From Rotaria sp. Silwood1 (taxonomy: Eukaryota > Rotifera > Eurotatoria > Philodinida > Philodinidae): DNA of 64,000 nucleotides. Within the stretch, counting starts at the first letter, position 1; each line of letters begins with the position of its first letter. The position numbers and the translations under genes were made by a program. The notes below the pieces were generated by a model. The model saw only the letters and a list, made by a program, of their open reading frames with translations, did no database searches and was not told the DNA's origin. This document shows, in pieces, positions 51,232 through 63,711 of this stretch. The stretch spans positions 2,505,981-2,569,980 of the forward strand of contig CAJNOP010000022.1 in the NCBI GenBank assembly GCA_905250075.1, written 5' to 3'.

Positions 51232-52162
51232 ATGGTATTCACTGAAACGAAACCACGTGGGCCAATCTCGGCTATGAATTCAACACCGGGTCCAGTTTAT
51301 CTATTGCCAGGTTTAGTCGGAAGTAATGCTCATGATCCACGTTCAGTTCATACCAAACAACCAGCATATTCCTTCGGTCTTAAGCATGGTAAATATAAAG
51401 ATGAAGCATCACCTGGTCCATGTTATTTTCCAAATCCAAAAATCTCTCGAACTGGTAAAGATGGAACACCACATTATTCACTTTATGCTCGACGTGGTGA
51501 TCTTAAAGGTGATCTTAACCCTGGTAAGAATATAACAATAACAATATTGACATCATTTTAATTTCATGCAATTTTGATTAGGACCTGGTGCGTATAAACC
51601 CGAGGATGCAGGACCTATGAAAACTGTCTTTCAAGCTCCTCCTGCTTATACATTTGGTACACGTCACAAATATTTCGGACTTGATAATACACCTGGTATT
51701 TTTGTATTTCTTACTTTCTTTGTTTTTACTATATTTTCACTCTATTCTTTTAGCACCAAATGCATATGGTCTGCCTGGCATGTTAGGTAAAACAGTTCAA
51801 AGTGTAAAGAAGCAAGCACCCATTTATACATTAACTGGACGAAGTAAACGTGGTGGTTTTGATGAAGATCTACAACGAACACCAGGACCAGGTAAATATT
51901 GTTTTTATTCTGATATAAAGTTTTATTTCTATGTTATGTAGGTGCTTATAATGTTGTGAAACCGGGTACATATAAACAAGAGCCACCACATTATAGTATG
52001 ATAGCTAGAAATGAAATGCCTGGTGATACAACTCAAAAACCAGGACCTGGTAATTATTCACCTGAAAAAGTTTGGCTTCATAAACAACAAGCACCTGGTT
52101 ATTCTTTTGGTATACGACATTCGATGTATGAAGCACCACTTATTGTCGAAGTCAAAGAATAA
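51232..52162 (+). CDS. ODF3: ODF3/CIMAP1-type ciliary microtubule-associated protein
   Basis: SHIPPO-repeat protein of sperm tails and ciliary microtubules. Start ATG at 51232 (MVFTETKPRGPISAM). Four introns of about 50-60 nt; exons 51232-51523, 51582-51695, 51754-51891, 51942-52162; about 254 aa, the usual length for the family. Repeats with the Pro-Gly-Pro core are spaced along it: NSTPGPVYLLPG, EASPGPCYFPNP, LNPGPGAYKP, NTPAPNAYGLPG, RTPGPGAYNV and QKPGPGNYSPEK. Aromatic linkers such as PAYSFGLKHGKY, PAYTFGTRHKYF and PGYSFGIRH alternate with them. All introns but one cut inside the PGP core, as expected of repeat-wise exons. Part of a run of ciliary genes. Confidence 0.93.
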
Positions 52163-53983
52163 ATTGTCTTTTTCGCTCATGATTTTCTCCTGAACTACAG
52201 AAAAAAAAACATGAATTTCAGTCTTCATTTGTTGCTTGTACGATCTTTTTTTTATTTTATTTTATATATCAATGATCTCATTCTATGTCTTACAAAAGCA
52301 CCCAGCTATAGACAATTACTAAGTATGTTCTTGTTTGCTAAGAGATGAAAAAATATCTAAAACAGGAGCATCATTTTAAAGTAATTGGCCATGAAAATCG
52401 TTTAGCTGTTTATTTAGCTAGATGTTTAAATTTTTTTTTTGTTGCTTTACAATTTTTAATGGAAAAATGCTGTATTTCTTTCTCTTATAACTTTGAGAAA
52501 CTATTCAACGAGCATTTTCTTTATGATAAATCATTCACTGATAGAACTTTTCAGTAAAGATTTTTTTTTTACATTTGAAGCGAAAACTTATGTAATCAAT
52601 TTCAAAATGGTTCAAAAGTTCTGGAGCCTACTCTTTTTATTCTTTTATAAAATTAATATTCATTAACGAATATTCTTTTGCATACTAATAATACTAATGA
52701 TTGTTTTAATGAAATATCATCATGATATACGATTATTGATTTTTATTGAAGATGAAAAAGAAAAAAAGAAAGACACACAGAGTCTATGTTCACAGTTCAC
52801 AAAGATAAAACATTTCTAAAATAACGAGACATATACATGGTTTACTTGGACAAATATTTTTTCTTTTGGATCATTAAAGCAAAAGGATAGAGAAAAAGAA
52901 TCTCTCATAAAAACTACTATATCAAAGCTTGATTATTATTTTTTCCGCAAGTGATGGAATTATTTGTAAGTTTTGATTGTATCAATCTATGTTTATTTCG
53001 ACTAAAGTAGTTGTTGTTGTTTGATCGAATATTACAAAGTTGAAATTATTAAATAAATAGCAAATTTTTTATGTTTGATTCTTGTTGTTCACTCAGCTAA
53101 ATTGATCTAATGACAAATAGGATCAATTTCAAAATAAACTCAAAAAAATTATTGTAAATTATATATTGATCAAAGTAAAGTGAGCCTTAACGATTTACCT
53201 TTACCAATCAGTAAGAATAACAAAATATTTGAGTTCCTTTTAGTGAAAAACATTAACAAAAAAATAAAAATAAATAAGTAACAGAAGTAAAAACTAGAAA
53301 TTACAACACAGAAAATATGTATTTATCCATAAAATAATTCAAAAGTCACTTTACTAGAAACAAAAAAGTTGTACATCTTCGGTATACGTTGTTCTGAAAA
53401 GTCAATTCCTTTTACTATTGATAAAAATGATTCATAGTTCATATTGAGAAGAAATAAGTCTAAGAATATAAATACTATTACAGAGTATGAATATTCATCT
53501 TAATAAAGAACACTAACTATGAATGAACGAAGGAAAACAATATCGCAATTACCCAATAATGTATTGTTGTTTACGGATGAAAGTTTTTCGGAATCTCGAA
53601 ATCAAAAGACATCAATATGTGATATACGTGTGAACTCGTACGAGAAAAGTGTACAGAAATAATAAGAAAATAAATGGATTTGTCCTGTCTTTTTTGGTCC
53701 GAAACATAAATACTTTATTGTATTATTCGTCAACGATTAGAATTCGATATTGAAGTCAAATGATCACATTTTTAAAACAGAGTTTTTAATGTTCAATCTA
53801 TGAATATGAACTATGTATACTCATTTATCAATGATAAATGAATTCGTTCATTTAGTGGAATATTAGTGATAATGTTCAACTTTTCGTTAGGTAAAGTGAC
53901 TTTTGAGCCATTTATTATATTAATCGTTCATTTGACGAAATCTATAATGTTTTAATATTCAAATATGTATTTTACGGTAATGT
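52163..53983. other. Convergent 3' spacer, ODF3 / ENTPD
   Basis: 1.8-kb region between converging genes. It contains the inverted repeat at 53320-53925, which may lie in the ENTPD 3' UTR. The 70-codon frame at 52345-52557 has no support. Confidence 0.5.
53320..53925. repeat. Long inverted repeat, intergenic or 3' UTR
   Basis: Imperfect palindrome centred near 53620. CAAAAGTCACTTTAC (53340-53354) pairs with GTAAAGTGACTTTTG (53891-53905), and ATTGATAAAAATGATTCATA then GTTCATATTGAG (53418) with the complement of ATGAATATGAACTATGTATA and CTCATTTATCAATGAT (53801). The right arm ends about 60 bp past the ENTPD stop codon. Confidence 0.7.
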
Positions 53984-56900
53984 TTATGCATCAAAACCTG
54001 ATGACGTTAACAATTGATAACGATAATTAAACGCATTAGATGATGAATGGTAATATTTACGACGAGACATGAATGACCGAATTTTCTGTGCAGCAAATAT
54101 GAGTAAAAATATTGTTAATGTAATACATATTAAAATAAATATTCTTCTTGAATTTGTATATGATTCATGATTAAATATGCTGTTATTCATGCGATTAATT
54201 GCTCTAAAAACAATAATATAAAATAATACATGTACAGATAATCGAATAATATACTTTAATGGAAAAAATCGAGTTCTATAAAGTATGGCACCAAGTGTCC
54301 ATTGAACATCATTATTATTTACAAGTGAAGCTGAACGTAAACGTTGATAATCCATTGGAAATTTCAAACCATCATGAAGAAATGCATATAGCCATGCAGA
54401 TTTAAAACATTGTAAACTAAATATAGAATTCTATTGTTATCATAACATATCAATGTTAAATTCTTTAGAAGTGAAACTTTTTTTTACAGCAAATAACAAG
54501 CCGTCTAATGCTGATTTTAACTCTGCATGTAATAAACAAACTCTCGATTAAATTATTCTGATATTCGAATTCTACTCTTACACTTTGCATAACAGATGAC
54601 ATTATAAATGTTGAGACAAAGAATAAAACAAAATTAATCCTGTAAAACGAAGAAGTAAAGAAAGTCGATCGGTACTCGTTTCATCTGTAAGTTTAATTTT
54701 GGCAAAAATTGTGTTTTATGACGAATGATGAACGGAGTAACGGATAAAAAGTCTGTTACAGAGAGTGCCACAGGACAGTTTTCTTCGTTCTGCTCTGCAT
54801 TCTGCAGGGTATTATCATTTAGTCATTCTGTTTTGAAGAACATAGAACAGAGTATTAAAAAGCTCTTACTGACAGGACAAAAGACCCTCCTGTTTCTAGT
54901 TTTCAGCACGATCTTTTCATTGCATATTTGACAACTATAAAAACTTGTCTGTATATGAAGTACGATATCAAATGTCATAGATATGCTATTTATACAAAAA
55001 ATCATTTACAATATACCCATGTTAATAGGTTTTATTATATGGTGTCCAAAAGAAATGAAATGAACAATAAAAAAAACCGCTTGACATACAGACCATGAAT
55101 AAAATACTTGTAAAGAGCAAATATAAAGATTTAAGATTTCGAATGTAATCAATATAAACATATGGACAACAGAAAAGCATAGGTTTTCTTTATTTTTTTT
55201 TGATATCTCGTATGAAAGAACAAATATATGTTATCAATCAGATTCAATAATAAACGTATTTGTCTTTGAGTAAACGTTAATCTAGCTCAACTAAATAATC
55301 TCTCCACCAAACAAATAGTCACTTATATGAAATATATTTTACTGCTACCTATCCATAACAATGAAAAATCAAGACGAGTTATACTATTACACCAGAGCTT
55401 CATTGAATTGCAATCAATCAGGTGACTTATATATTTTACGAAATTCAAATATCATATCCTAGATTTGCAGAACCAGTGCATGATACACGTCCTGTGACGT
55501 TCTCCGATCTATCAGTTGGCTATTTTCACAAACATCATAAGTGATTATAATTAAGATTAAATAATATGCAAATTGAAATTTCTCGTCAGCAATAAAAATA
55601 ACTTGACAACAATTTTTACATTTAGTTGTGGACAAATTTCATTGATATTAACAATAAAACAAACTTACATTAAACGATCTAAATTAATACTTGGATGTGA
55701 TTTCTCATCGTACCATTGTTGAATATCGTTCCAATTTGCATTACAAAATTTCTGAAAATTACACAGCTATTAAAAACACAAGTTTTCTTCTATTTTACTT
55801 ACTGTTGATGCGTTAAGAAAACTTAATCGTGTATATGGACCTCCAATTTTTAAAATATCTATAAGATAAAATATAAATACTCTTAAAAACAAAACATATG
55901 GGACTTTCTTTTTTTTCATACCTTGCATTGTATACCAGAATTCTGAAAATCCATAAAAATCTTGTGAATCATAATTTATTTGTGGTTGATAAACTCCATC
56001 TAATGAGCATGGCTTTCTTTGACATGTTGCATTTAAATTAAGTAACGTAACTAAATGTTTTGCACAATTTTCAAAATCTCCTTCACCTGTCATTGTTATT
56101 GTTTTATTATTTCTTGTATAATTTGTTGAATAGCCACGAGGTAAACAATCAGCATCATTAATTCGAATATGAGGAGAATCTAATGTTGACGAACTAAAAA
56201 AATTTCTATAAATATAGATTTAATTAATTATTAAATTAAATTTTACCGAAGACCGATTGAAATAATTCGATCAATATATTTCTCAAATGCTTTATTTGCA
56301 CCATAACCAAGAAATGTTCTAACATAGATTTTGTATTTAAATGCCTCTTGATGTTCATCATAACCTAAAGAAAATTCTTCTACTCCGCCTATCTCTGGTG
56401 TCTAAAAAAACAACAGAGAATAAAGTCGAAATAAAAGATAAATAAAATAAAATTTACAGCATTTGAAACTTCAACTAACCAAAAAAAAAAAAAACAAACA
56501 ATATTTCTTTATAATAATCAATTAAAGCATCAAACTTACAAGCAATTTGTGCTGAAGCACCACCCATATCAAGAACACCGACAGTAGTTGGACGTCCTTT
56601 AGAATTCAAATTCGACTTATCATTAGTTACTATTTCTAAATATGAGATTGACCAAATTAAAATTTTCTTTTCATTTTCAATTACATTGAATTTACTTGAT
56701 TTAGTATTATTATTTTGAAAACGGCCAAGTACATAATTAATAGCTATCCAACTATAGAAACCTTCGAGTCGACCAGGTATAACTTGAATATGTGTATTTT
56801 CAATTAAAAATTTATAATCACGTACAATATCATTAAATAAATCTTCAAGTAATTGTTTTTGTTGACTAGAATGCAGAGACAAAAATATCAACCATATATA

Positions 56901-57939
56901 TATGTATATATAATTTTCATACTTCGGTGCTAATAAACGAAGACCAGCTGTTGCAAGAATATATACTTAAAAAACACCGTTAAGAACAAAAACAGCGAAA
57001 TTTGTATAAACTTACAAGGTGTATCACTATGTTTAACAGATGGAATTGTGTTTGCAGCAAAATCTAATAAATAAGTAGACCATGATCAATAGCTTAAGTT
57101 GAATAAAAAGAAAAGCAACTACTAGTAGTACAGATCTTCATTAAGTGACAATTTCTAACTTTTAATATTTTGAAATGCCTCTACATTTTTCAAATACGAC
57201 ATATACTATTTATTATTAGTAACAAATCGAATAAATCAAACAGAATTGGTTTCAGTCTATTAATTTGATTATAATATCTCTTCGTCTTTCGTGATTTATT
57301 GTTCGACTGTAACACTGGTGTTTATTTCATATCGGTAGCAGAATAAAACACATCGTCATATATTACACAGATGATGATCAGTTCGATTCGGTCTAAAAGT
57401 TTGAAAAATATCTGAACCGATTTCATCTCTGATACATTTCAATACAGACTTTGATTATAATATTAATTACTACTGTTTAGTATATATGCTCAATCTCAAG
57501 AATTTTCTTTTAAAAAAATTCTTCTAGCAATAAACATGACAGAAATGTGAAATATTCTCCTACCTAATAATGATTTTAAATATTCAGTTGCATTCATCGG
57601 CGTTTTTGCCATCGATGAAAGACCTAATAAAAATGAAAAAGAAAATGATTATATATATTTTAAAGAAAAATATTATTAACCTGGTTCAATTTTTTTAACT
57701 ACCGGTACCCCATTTTTATCAAGTAATTGTTTAATTTGTAATAATTCATTTGGTTTTCCTGAATGTTCTGGCCAAATATAAATATAAAGTCTTGATCCAC
57801 TACTTCCACAATCAATAACAATACCATAATGTATATTAGGATTTTCAATTGCAAGTTTCTCTGGTACATAAACACCGGCATCACCATTATCTCGAATAGG
57901 ATCTGGACTTACAGTTGTTGTGAGTGTTGTAGTATTCAC
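53984..57939 (-). CDS. ENTPD4: Ectonucleoside triphosphate diphosphohydrolase, ENTPD4/7 type
   Basis: Apyrase (GDA1/CD39 family) that hydrolyses nucleoside di- and triphosphates; the ENTPD4/7 branch works in Golgi/lysosome lumen. The first exon read (57681-57939) has YGIVIDCGSSGSRLYIYIWP (apyrase conserved region 1). Later exons give ILATAGLRLLAPK (ACR2), EGFYSWIAINYVLGRF (ACR3), GVLDMGGASAQIA (ACR4) and YGFSEFWYTMQG (ACR5), then VQWTLGAILYRTRFFPLK and a C-terminal membrane span (RRIFILICITLTIFLLIF). ACR order and the VQWTLGAILYRTRF block match ENTPD4/7. Exons after the first: about 57565-57625, 57017-57063, 56926-56968, 56515-56870, 56247-56402, 55922-56207, 55803-55860, 55669-55751 and 53984-54417. 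No ATG is visible: the first exon is preceded directly by an acceptor (TTCTATTAG), so the start or an N-terminal membrane exon is unresolved. Confidence 0.88.
54670..54990. repeat. Inverted repeat in ENTPD intron
   Basis: Within the 1.25-kb intron 54418-55668, centred near 54815. TCGGTACTCGTTTCATCTGT (54669) pairs with the complement of TGTCTGTATATGAAGTACGA (54947), with further pairing of the AGTCTGTTACAGAGAG and CTTACTGACAGGAC regions. Arms are about 140 nt with moderate identity. Confidence 0.5.
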
Positions 57940-58039
57940 CTAATAGAAACAAAAAACATTGAGACATTGAACAAGAAACTAGACAGTGTAGATTCAAAGG
58001 AAAAAAACAACTTTCTGGTTTATTTATAAAGAAAAGAAA

Positions 58040-61000
58040 TCAAACATTAGAAGAACTTTGTTCAAGATGTTTTAAAACTTCATTTGATAAAAGATGTTCT
58101 TCTGTTAATAATGATATTCCTAATTGATCTTCTTGTCTTAATGGTTGTGCCATATCTTTAAGCCATTTTTTAACAATCTGTACACATTCTTCTATAGATA
58201 AATTAGCTAAACTATCACTTAAATATTCTTGTATCCATTTTGGAATTTTTTGTCGTTTATCTGAACGTAAAAATCGTTTATCTGCAAATATCATAATACC
58301 ATAATCACTTTTACCACGTAATACACGACCAACACACTGTGCTGCATGACGCATAGCATCAAATGTTAAAAAATCATTTTCACGTATATGAAAATTTTCT
58401 CGTAAATAATCAAGACGTGCTTGTAATATACGTGATTGTGTATAAACATATGGAATACCGAACATTATGACACATCGACCAAGATGATTATCAAAATCAA
58501 CACCTTCACTAACTTTACCACGAGCAACTGATAATAAAACTGCACCACGACCATTATCACAAGCTTTTTGATAATTATATAATGCTAATGACGTTTCAAT
58601 ACTATCAGGTGTTTCAATAAATAATAATTTATATTTTTGAATTTGTCCTATTATACCTAATTCATACCACGTTGCAACAACATGTTCCATATAAATATAT
58701 GATGTAAAAAAACAAACAATGCCATCAGGTACATGTGTACACATTTCAATAAGTAATATACCATAATTACGAATAACAGATTGATCTTCACGCAATTCAA
58801 ATTTTGATGTTATTGCTATTTGATCATTACCACGCGTGACTATCATTGGAAGAATACATGGACGTGTTAATGTCATAGTAAATGTTTCCATAATTGCTGG
58901 AGTAAATGAAAGAATTTTTGGATACATATCAATAGGTGAAAGTGTACCTAAAAAAGAAAAGGATATGATTCAAAACTGATTAGATTTATTCAACTGTTAC
59001 TGTCATCATTTTTATTTAGTTCGATGTAAATAAATCTCGGGATAGAGGAGAAGACAAGATAAAATTATTTCATGCATTTTCTTAGAATATTTCTAAGAAA
59101 TGATTTTTGCTTAGAATTCGACCTGATATTTAAATTTCAAATGAAACACGACATAAACAAATTAAAGTTTCCAAATTAAGAGTGAATAGAATAAGCATGA
59201 GTCTATCAGATACATAGACTTTGCTGAAGTGTTTAAAGCTGAATTCTTCATCGAGAATATACACTTTGATAGATGTGAAAAAGAAGGAAAATTATGAAAA
59301 ATGTAATTTTCTTTTTGAGATTATTCATTGTACTTCAAAGTAAAATAAATGTTTTATAAACTGATGATTTAGTGAGTATTTTCTTGTTTATCAAAATTGG
59401 ATGTCAATAAACTGTTGTTTTAAAAGGAAAGAAAACTCTAGTTCTTTTTCTATTGATCGCTAATATTTTACATCAGCATATATCGATTTTCTTGTCACAC
59501 TTCAGATTTTCTTGGACGAGCAAAGAAAGAAATAAATAATGAAGGTATGTGGTTATCATTGTACTTTTTGCCAGAAAAGGTTATGTTTAGTATCATAACA
59601 TAATCGATCAAGACTGTAAACAATGTTAGAGGAACTACTATAAAATGTTATACAAATTGGAACGTCTTTTATTCTACATGAGATTATCTACTATGTAAGC
59701 TACTATATTCCGTAATTAAATAAAAATCTTAACTATAATAAGTTACGGTGTGTGTAAGTGTGAAGAAAGAGAAAATGACAAGATTCTTAATTATTTCTCA
59801 TTATAAACTGTGACACAGACAAAATATCTAAAAAACAAAAAGGAACTACGATTTCAATCTGTTTGATATATTAAATCATTCTTTTTATTTCATCGTCATA
59901 TTTAGATAGACTTTAAAATGTTTTCATTGTTAAAGTCTAATATTACCTGATGTAATAATAACCGATTGAAATCGATCAAAAACTGGTTTAATAGCAATAG
60001 ATGAATCAAGACAGGTAAAATGTAAAACAGGATTATAAACTGTTGATTTACTATCAAAAAAAGGTTCAATAATTAATGTAAAACCTTTTGTATATGTACT
60101 AATAATTGTTGCAAAATTACAAAGTAACATTAAAGGTTGATACATATGTATATCACGTGTTTCAAGTGTACGTAATAATGAACGTAAACGTTCTGAACAA
60201 AATCTTAATGGTTTTCTTTCAATACAAACGCGTACTTGTAAATCTTTTAAAAATGATGGTGGTGATTCTTTAACAACATGTTGAATATTCATTCGTGTTT
60301 TCATATATTCTAAAAAACGTTTAATAAATATAAGAAAATGTTCTGCTTGTCGAATATTTCCTGGAACATTTTCTTGTAAAACATGTTCAGGTAATATTGG
60401 ATTTGTTAAAATTACATCTGTTTCACGTTGTATAGCTTGTTCACGAAGACCTTTAACAAGATTTTCATATTCATTTTTTAAACGACTTGCATCTTTTTGT
60501 TTTTGATTTTGTACTAATACTTTTAAATTTTCAACATTTGTTTGTGCACGTTCAAGTATTTTACGTGTTAATGTTATTGACATTGAATCAATACAAACAT
60601 TATCAATATTATGTGCTTCATCAAAAACAATTATTGATGTTTTTGGTAATTCTTTTGAAATAATTTCAGCAATTTTTGGATCTAATAAATAATGGTAAGA
60701 ATAAACAATAACATTTGCATGTGTTAATATATAACGTGCAAGAAAATAAGGACACCAATGTTTTGTTTTACCGTATAATTTCATATCTTCTAAATTATAA
60801 ACACCATATGGAATACTTTCTTCTCGTCCATTTTTATCATATTGTTCATAATAAGAACATGTTTTTATTGAACGATCTTGTTTAGCTTGTTCACGTATAT
60901 ATGATGCTGTTAAATTCATACATGCACTATCAACTTCTTTACCTAAACGTAATTGACTAACATCAGGATGAATGCATAAATTTTTTCTTGAACTCATTGC

Positions 61001-61321
61001 AATACCAACAAATTTTTGCTTTTCATTTAATTCTTTTTCATAATATGAAATAAGACGTTTCAATTCTGACATAACTTTTTCTATTTCTGGTACTGTACGA
61101 CTACAATAAATTAATTTATTATATTGATCAGGATAACGTTTCATATAAGCAATAATAAGTGATAATAATGTAATAGTTTTTCCAGTTCCTGATGGCATTT
61201 CAAGTACACAATGACCTTTATGATCAAGACCACGTTTAAGTTCATGCATATATTTATATTGTTCAGGATAAATAAAATCATATGGCATATAAACAAGTAA
61301 ACCATCTATATTTAACTTCAT
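58040..61321 (-). CDS. ERCC2: TFIIH helicase XPD/ERCC2
   Basis: 5'-3' DNA helicase of TFIIH, used in nucleotide excision repair and transcription initiation. Two exons, 61321-59947 and 58947-58040, joined at [16 protein letters not shown], give about 760 aa, the normal length. ATG at 61321 ([20 protein letters not shown]). Seen: Q-motif region YPEQYKYM, Walker A MPSGTGKT, the four iron-sulfur-cluster cysteines (KNLCIHP, SACMNL, KTCSYY, HWCPYF), DEAH box [28 protein letters not shown], and motif [16 protein letters not shown]. The C-terminus [20 protein letters not shown] matches the family end. All catalytic residues appear intact. A 1-kb intron separates the exons, and the gene is otherwise intronless, unlike its neighbours. 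The stop lies only about 95 bp upstream of the ENTPD first exon. Confidence 0.96.
58948..59946 (-). other. Large XPD intron (1.0 kb), nothing recognised
   Basis: Intron with GTAATA donor and TTTTTTAG acceptor (minus strand). I found no gene in it and, unlike most other large introns here, no convincing inverted repeat by eye. Confidence 0.6.
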
Positions 61322-63711
61322 TCTTTTTCTTTTTCTATTTTATCTAAAAAAATCTCACTCGGACGAGTGACCTCAATTTAATTTGTTTAATTATAATATT
61401 TATATTTAGAAATATACAGAAATTAGAGTTAACAATAAGAAAAAACACAAAGTGCATACCCGGCTTAGCAATAACCATACGAGAGAACAGCTGATGACTA
61501 AAGATGTTGTCATGATTAAGTGTCTTCGATTACCACCAGATAACTGAAATGCCATTATTTATCAGCACATCTGAAATTTATAAGTTATATCAATTAGTTA
61601 AAGAATATTCAAAGATCTACTAAGTTATGATGAATAGATTACAAAGATTTTTTATTGAAAAATGCGATGATCATTTTTATTATTCTTTTCAGTGATCGAA
61701 AATTGTACTGGCGTAAATATTAATAATATTTCTCGAACTACTCTCATATTGGTTACATAGACGCGTTACATACATATTTGTATTTGTATGTATGCAATTT
61801 ATTGTAGTTTGTTTGAACCAATAGAATCATTTTCCATCTTTTACTCTCACTCATCCACAAAAACTGTTTGTCATATGTCCAAAAGACTGACGTATCTCGA
61901 GTGAAGCCTTTTCTTTCATGAATATGAAGAACTTGAATATCTTGGACAAAAAAAATCATGTGAAACAAGACTCGTGACTTTGTGACGAACTCAAACACTT
62001 GGACCTCTTTTTTTATCACTGCATATTCGCACTAATGCACTTGAATTTTGTTCAAGCACATGTAATGTGTCTAAATATTAAAGAAGTCTTCTCTAATATT
62101 TTTGTCATTCCGTCCATGTACATGACAGTAATTGTCAATTATTTAACGTTGATAATGCATAAAGACAAGTAATAACAAAAAAATGAATACTATAATTGAT
62201 TTTTTCGAAAAATCGTCTCGTATTATTCATTGAAAAAAAAAAGGCCTGGTATTCACTATAAAAATAATACTTTTCTATTCCATAATTAATTCTGTGCTCG
62301 TCTTGAGTTCAAGTGGTAATCTATGAATTAATATCGACTTCGACCTTTGAATTCTAGTCTATGTATACAGATACAGCCCAATACCACGAGCACGAGAGTT
62401 CTTTCCGATGCCTTTTTGTAGAATGAAACTTTGACATCTGTTACTTGAAATGGAAATCTAAAAGTCTAGTAGTTTTCTGGAAGGAGGAAGAAGGCTATCA
62501 CCAAAATCTCTCATAATTACTTATGATCCTTGAGTATCATTAGAAAATTTGTTATTGATTAAATTGAAATATTGACAGGTTAATGGATTTACGTTTAATA
62601 ATATTTCGTAGTCAAATTCATTCTGAATTAAGTCTTCAACTGATTCCCTTGCTTCACTTAATCATGAATTACATAGTGAAAATCAGAGCACAATAAAAAA
62701 AAAACAATTGACTTACTTTATCAGACAATGCACGAAAGCCATATTTTCAGACGAAAAAAGGAATCAAACGAAAAATGCAAAGCATCGTGGTAGTCGAAGC
62801 TGAGATTTGTCATTCGAAATTTCTTATGGCTTGTGAAAGTTTTATGTTTAAAATAATTCAGTTCTTAATAGAAACTCATATGTTAAATAACAAAGACTGT
62901 AGCAAACAGAACAAAAAGAGAATCTATTTGGGCAATAGATTCAGGCATTCTTAAAGGCAAAGAACATTATTTTATCTAAGGCAGAAAAGACGCGGTCATT
63001 TTGCCCTGATTGACCGTCTTATTGGCATTTCATTTCAGATCGAAAATGATTTCAAAAATATTTAGAATACATTTAATTAATTTTTCAATTGTTAGTCAAC
63101 GTGAAAGTTCATTTTTGGGAGTTACTTATATGTCTTGTTTTTAATTAGATCTTTTCATTGAAGCTTAATTGAGGCATACATGATTTTAAAAATAATAGAG
63201 CATTAAAGTCAATCATTGACTTTTATTATTATAAAGTATTGCTATCTAATAGGATAGTTTGAAAGAAATGTCATAGAAGAAAGCATTTGTATTTACAGGA
63301 ACCTACAAAATAGTTTTATATTCACTTGAACTTCATCTCATGTCATTTTTCTGATTATTGGTTTTGTCACGTTCTAGTTCATAACAGATTTCCGAATGTT
63401 AATCCCTATCGTCTTGAAAATAAAATCTTGATGCCAGATGAGTCTCAGCATATGGTCAAAGTATTGTAATAACTGTTGAATATATTAATTATTTTGTTGG
63501 AAATGGATAAATTACTCTATTTATTGTCAAATAATCTTCATTAGATAATCATTCTGGATGTTCATGTGATATTTATGGATGTTTTCAATGCATTCGCTAT
63601 TGATGAAATAATTTTACAAGTTATTCAATTTAGAGCCTTCGAAAAGCAAATACTGAATTAACAATGGATTGATTCAATTTTTAAGATATTGCTTTTTTTT
63701 TAAACGAAAGC
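61322..63711. other. Intergenic region, 2.4 kb
   Basis: Upstream of XPD. No gene recognised. The 88-codon minus-strand frame at 61753-62019 has no family motif. An early acceptor-like stretch before the XPD ATG (minus TTTTTTTAG at about 61345) could mark a 5'-UTR intron or trans-splice site. Confidence 0.4.

Noticed and set aside
58948..59946. Inverted repeat in the XPD intron
   Set aside because: No arm longer than about 15 nt could be aligned convincingly.
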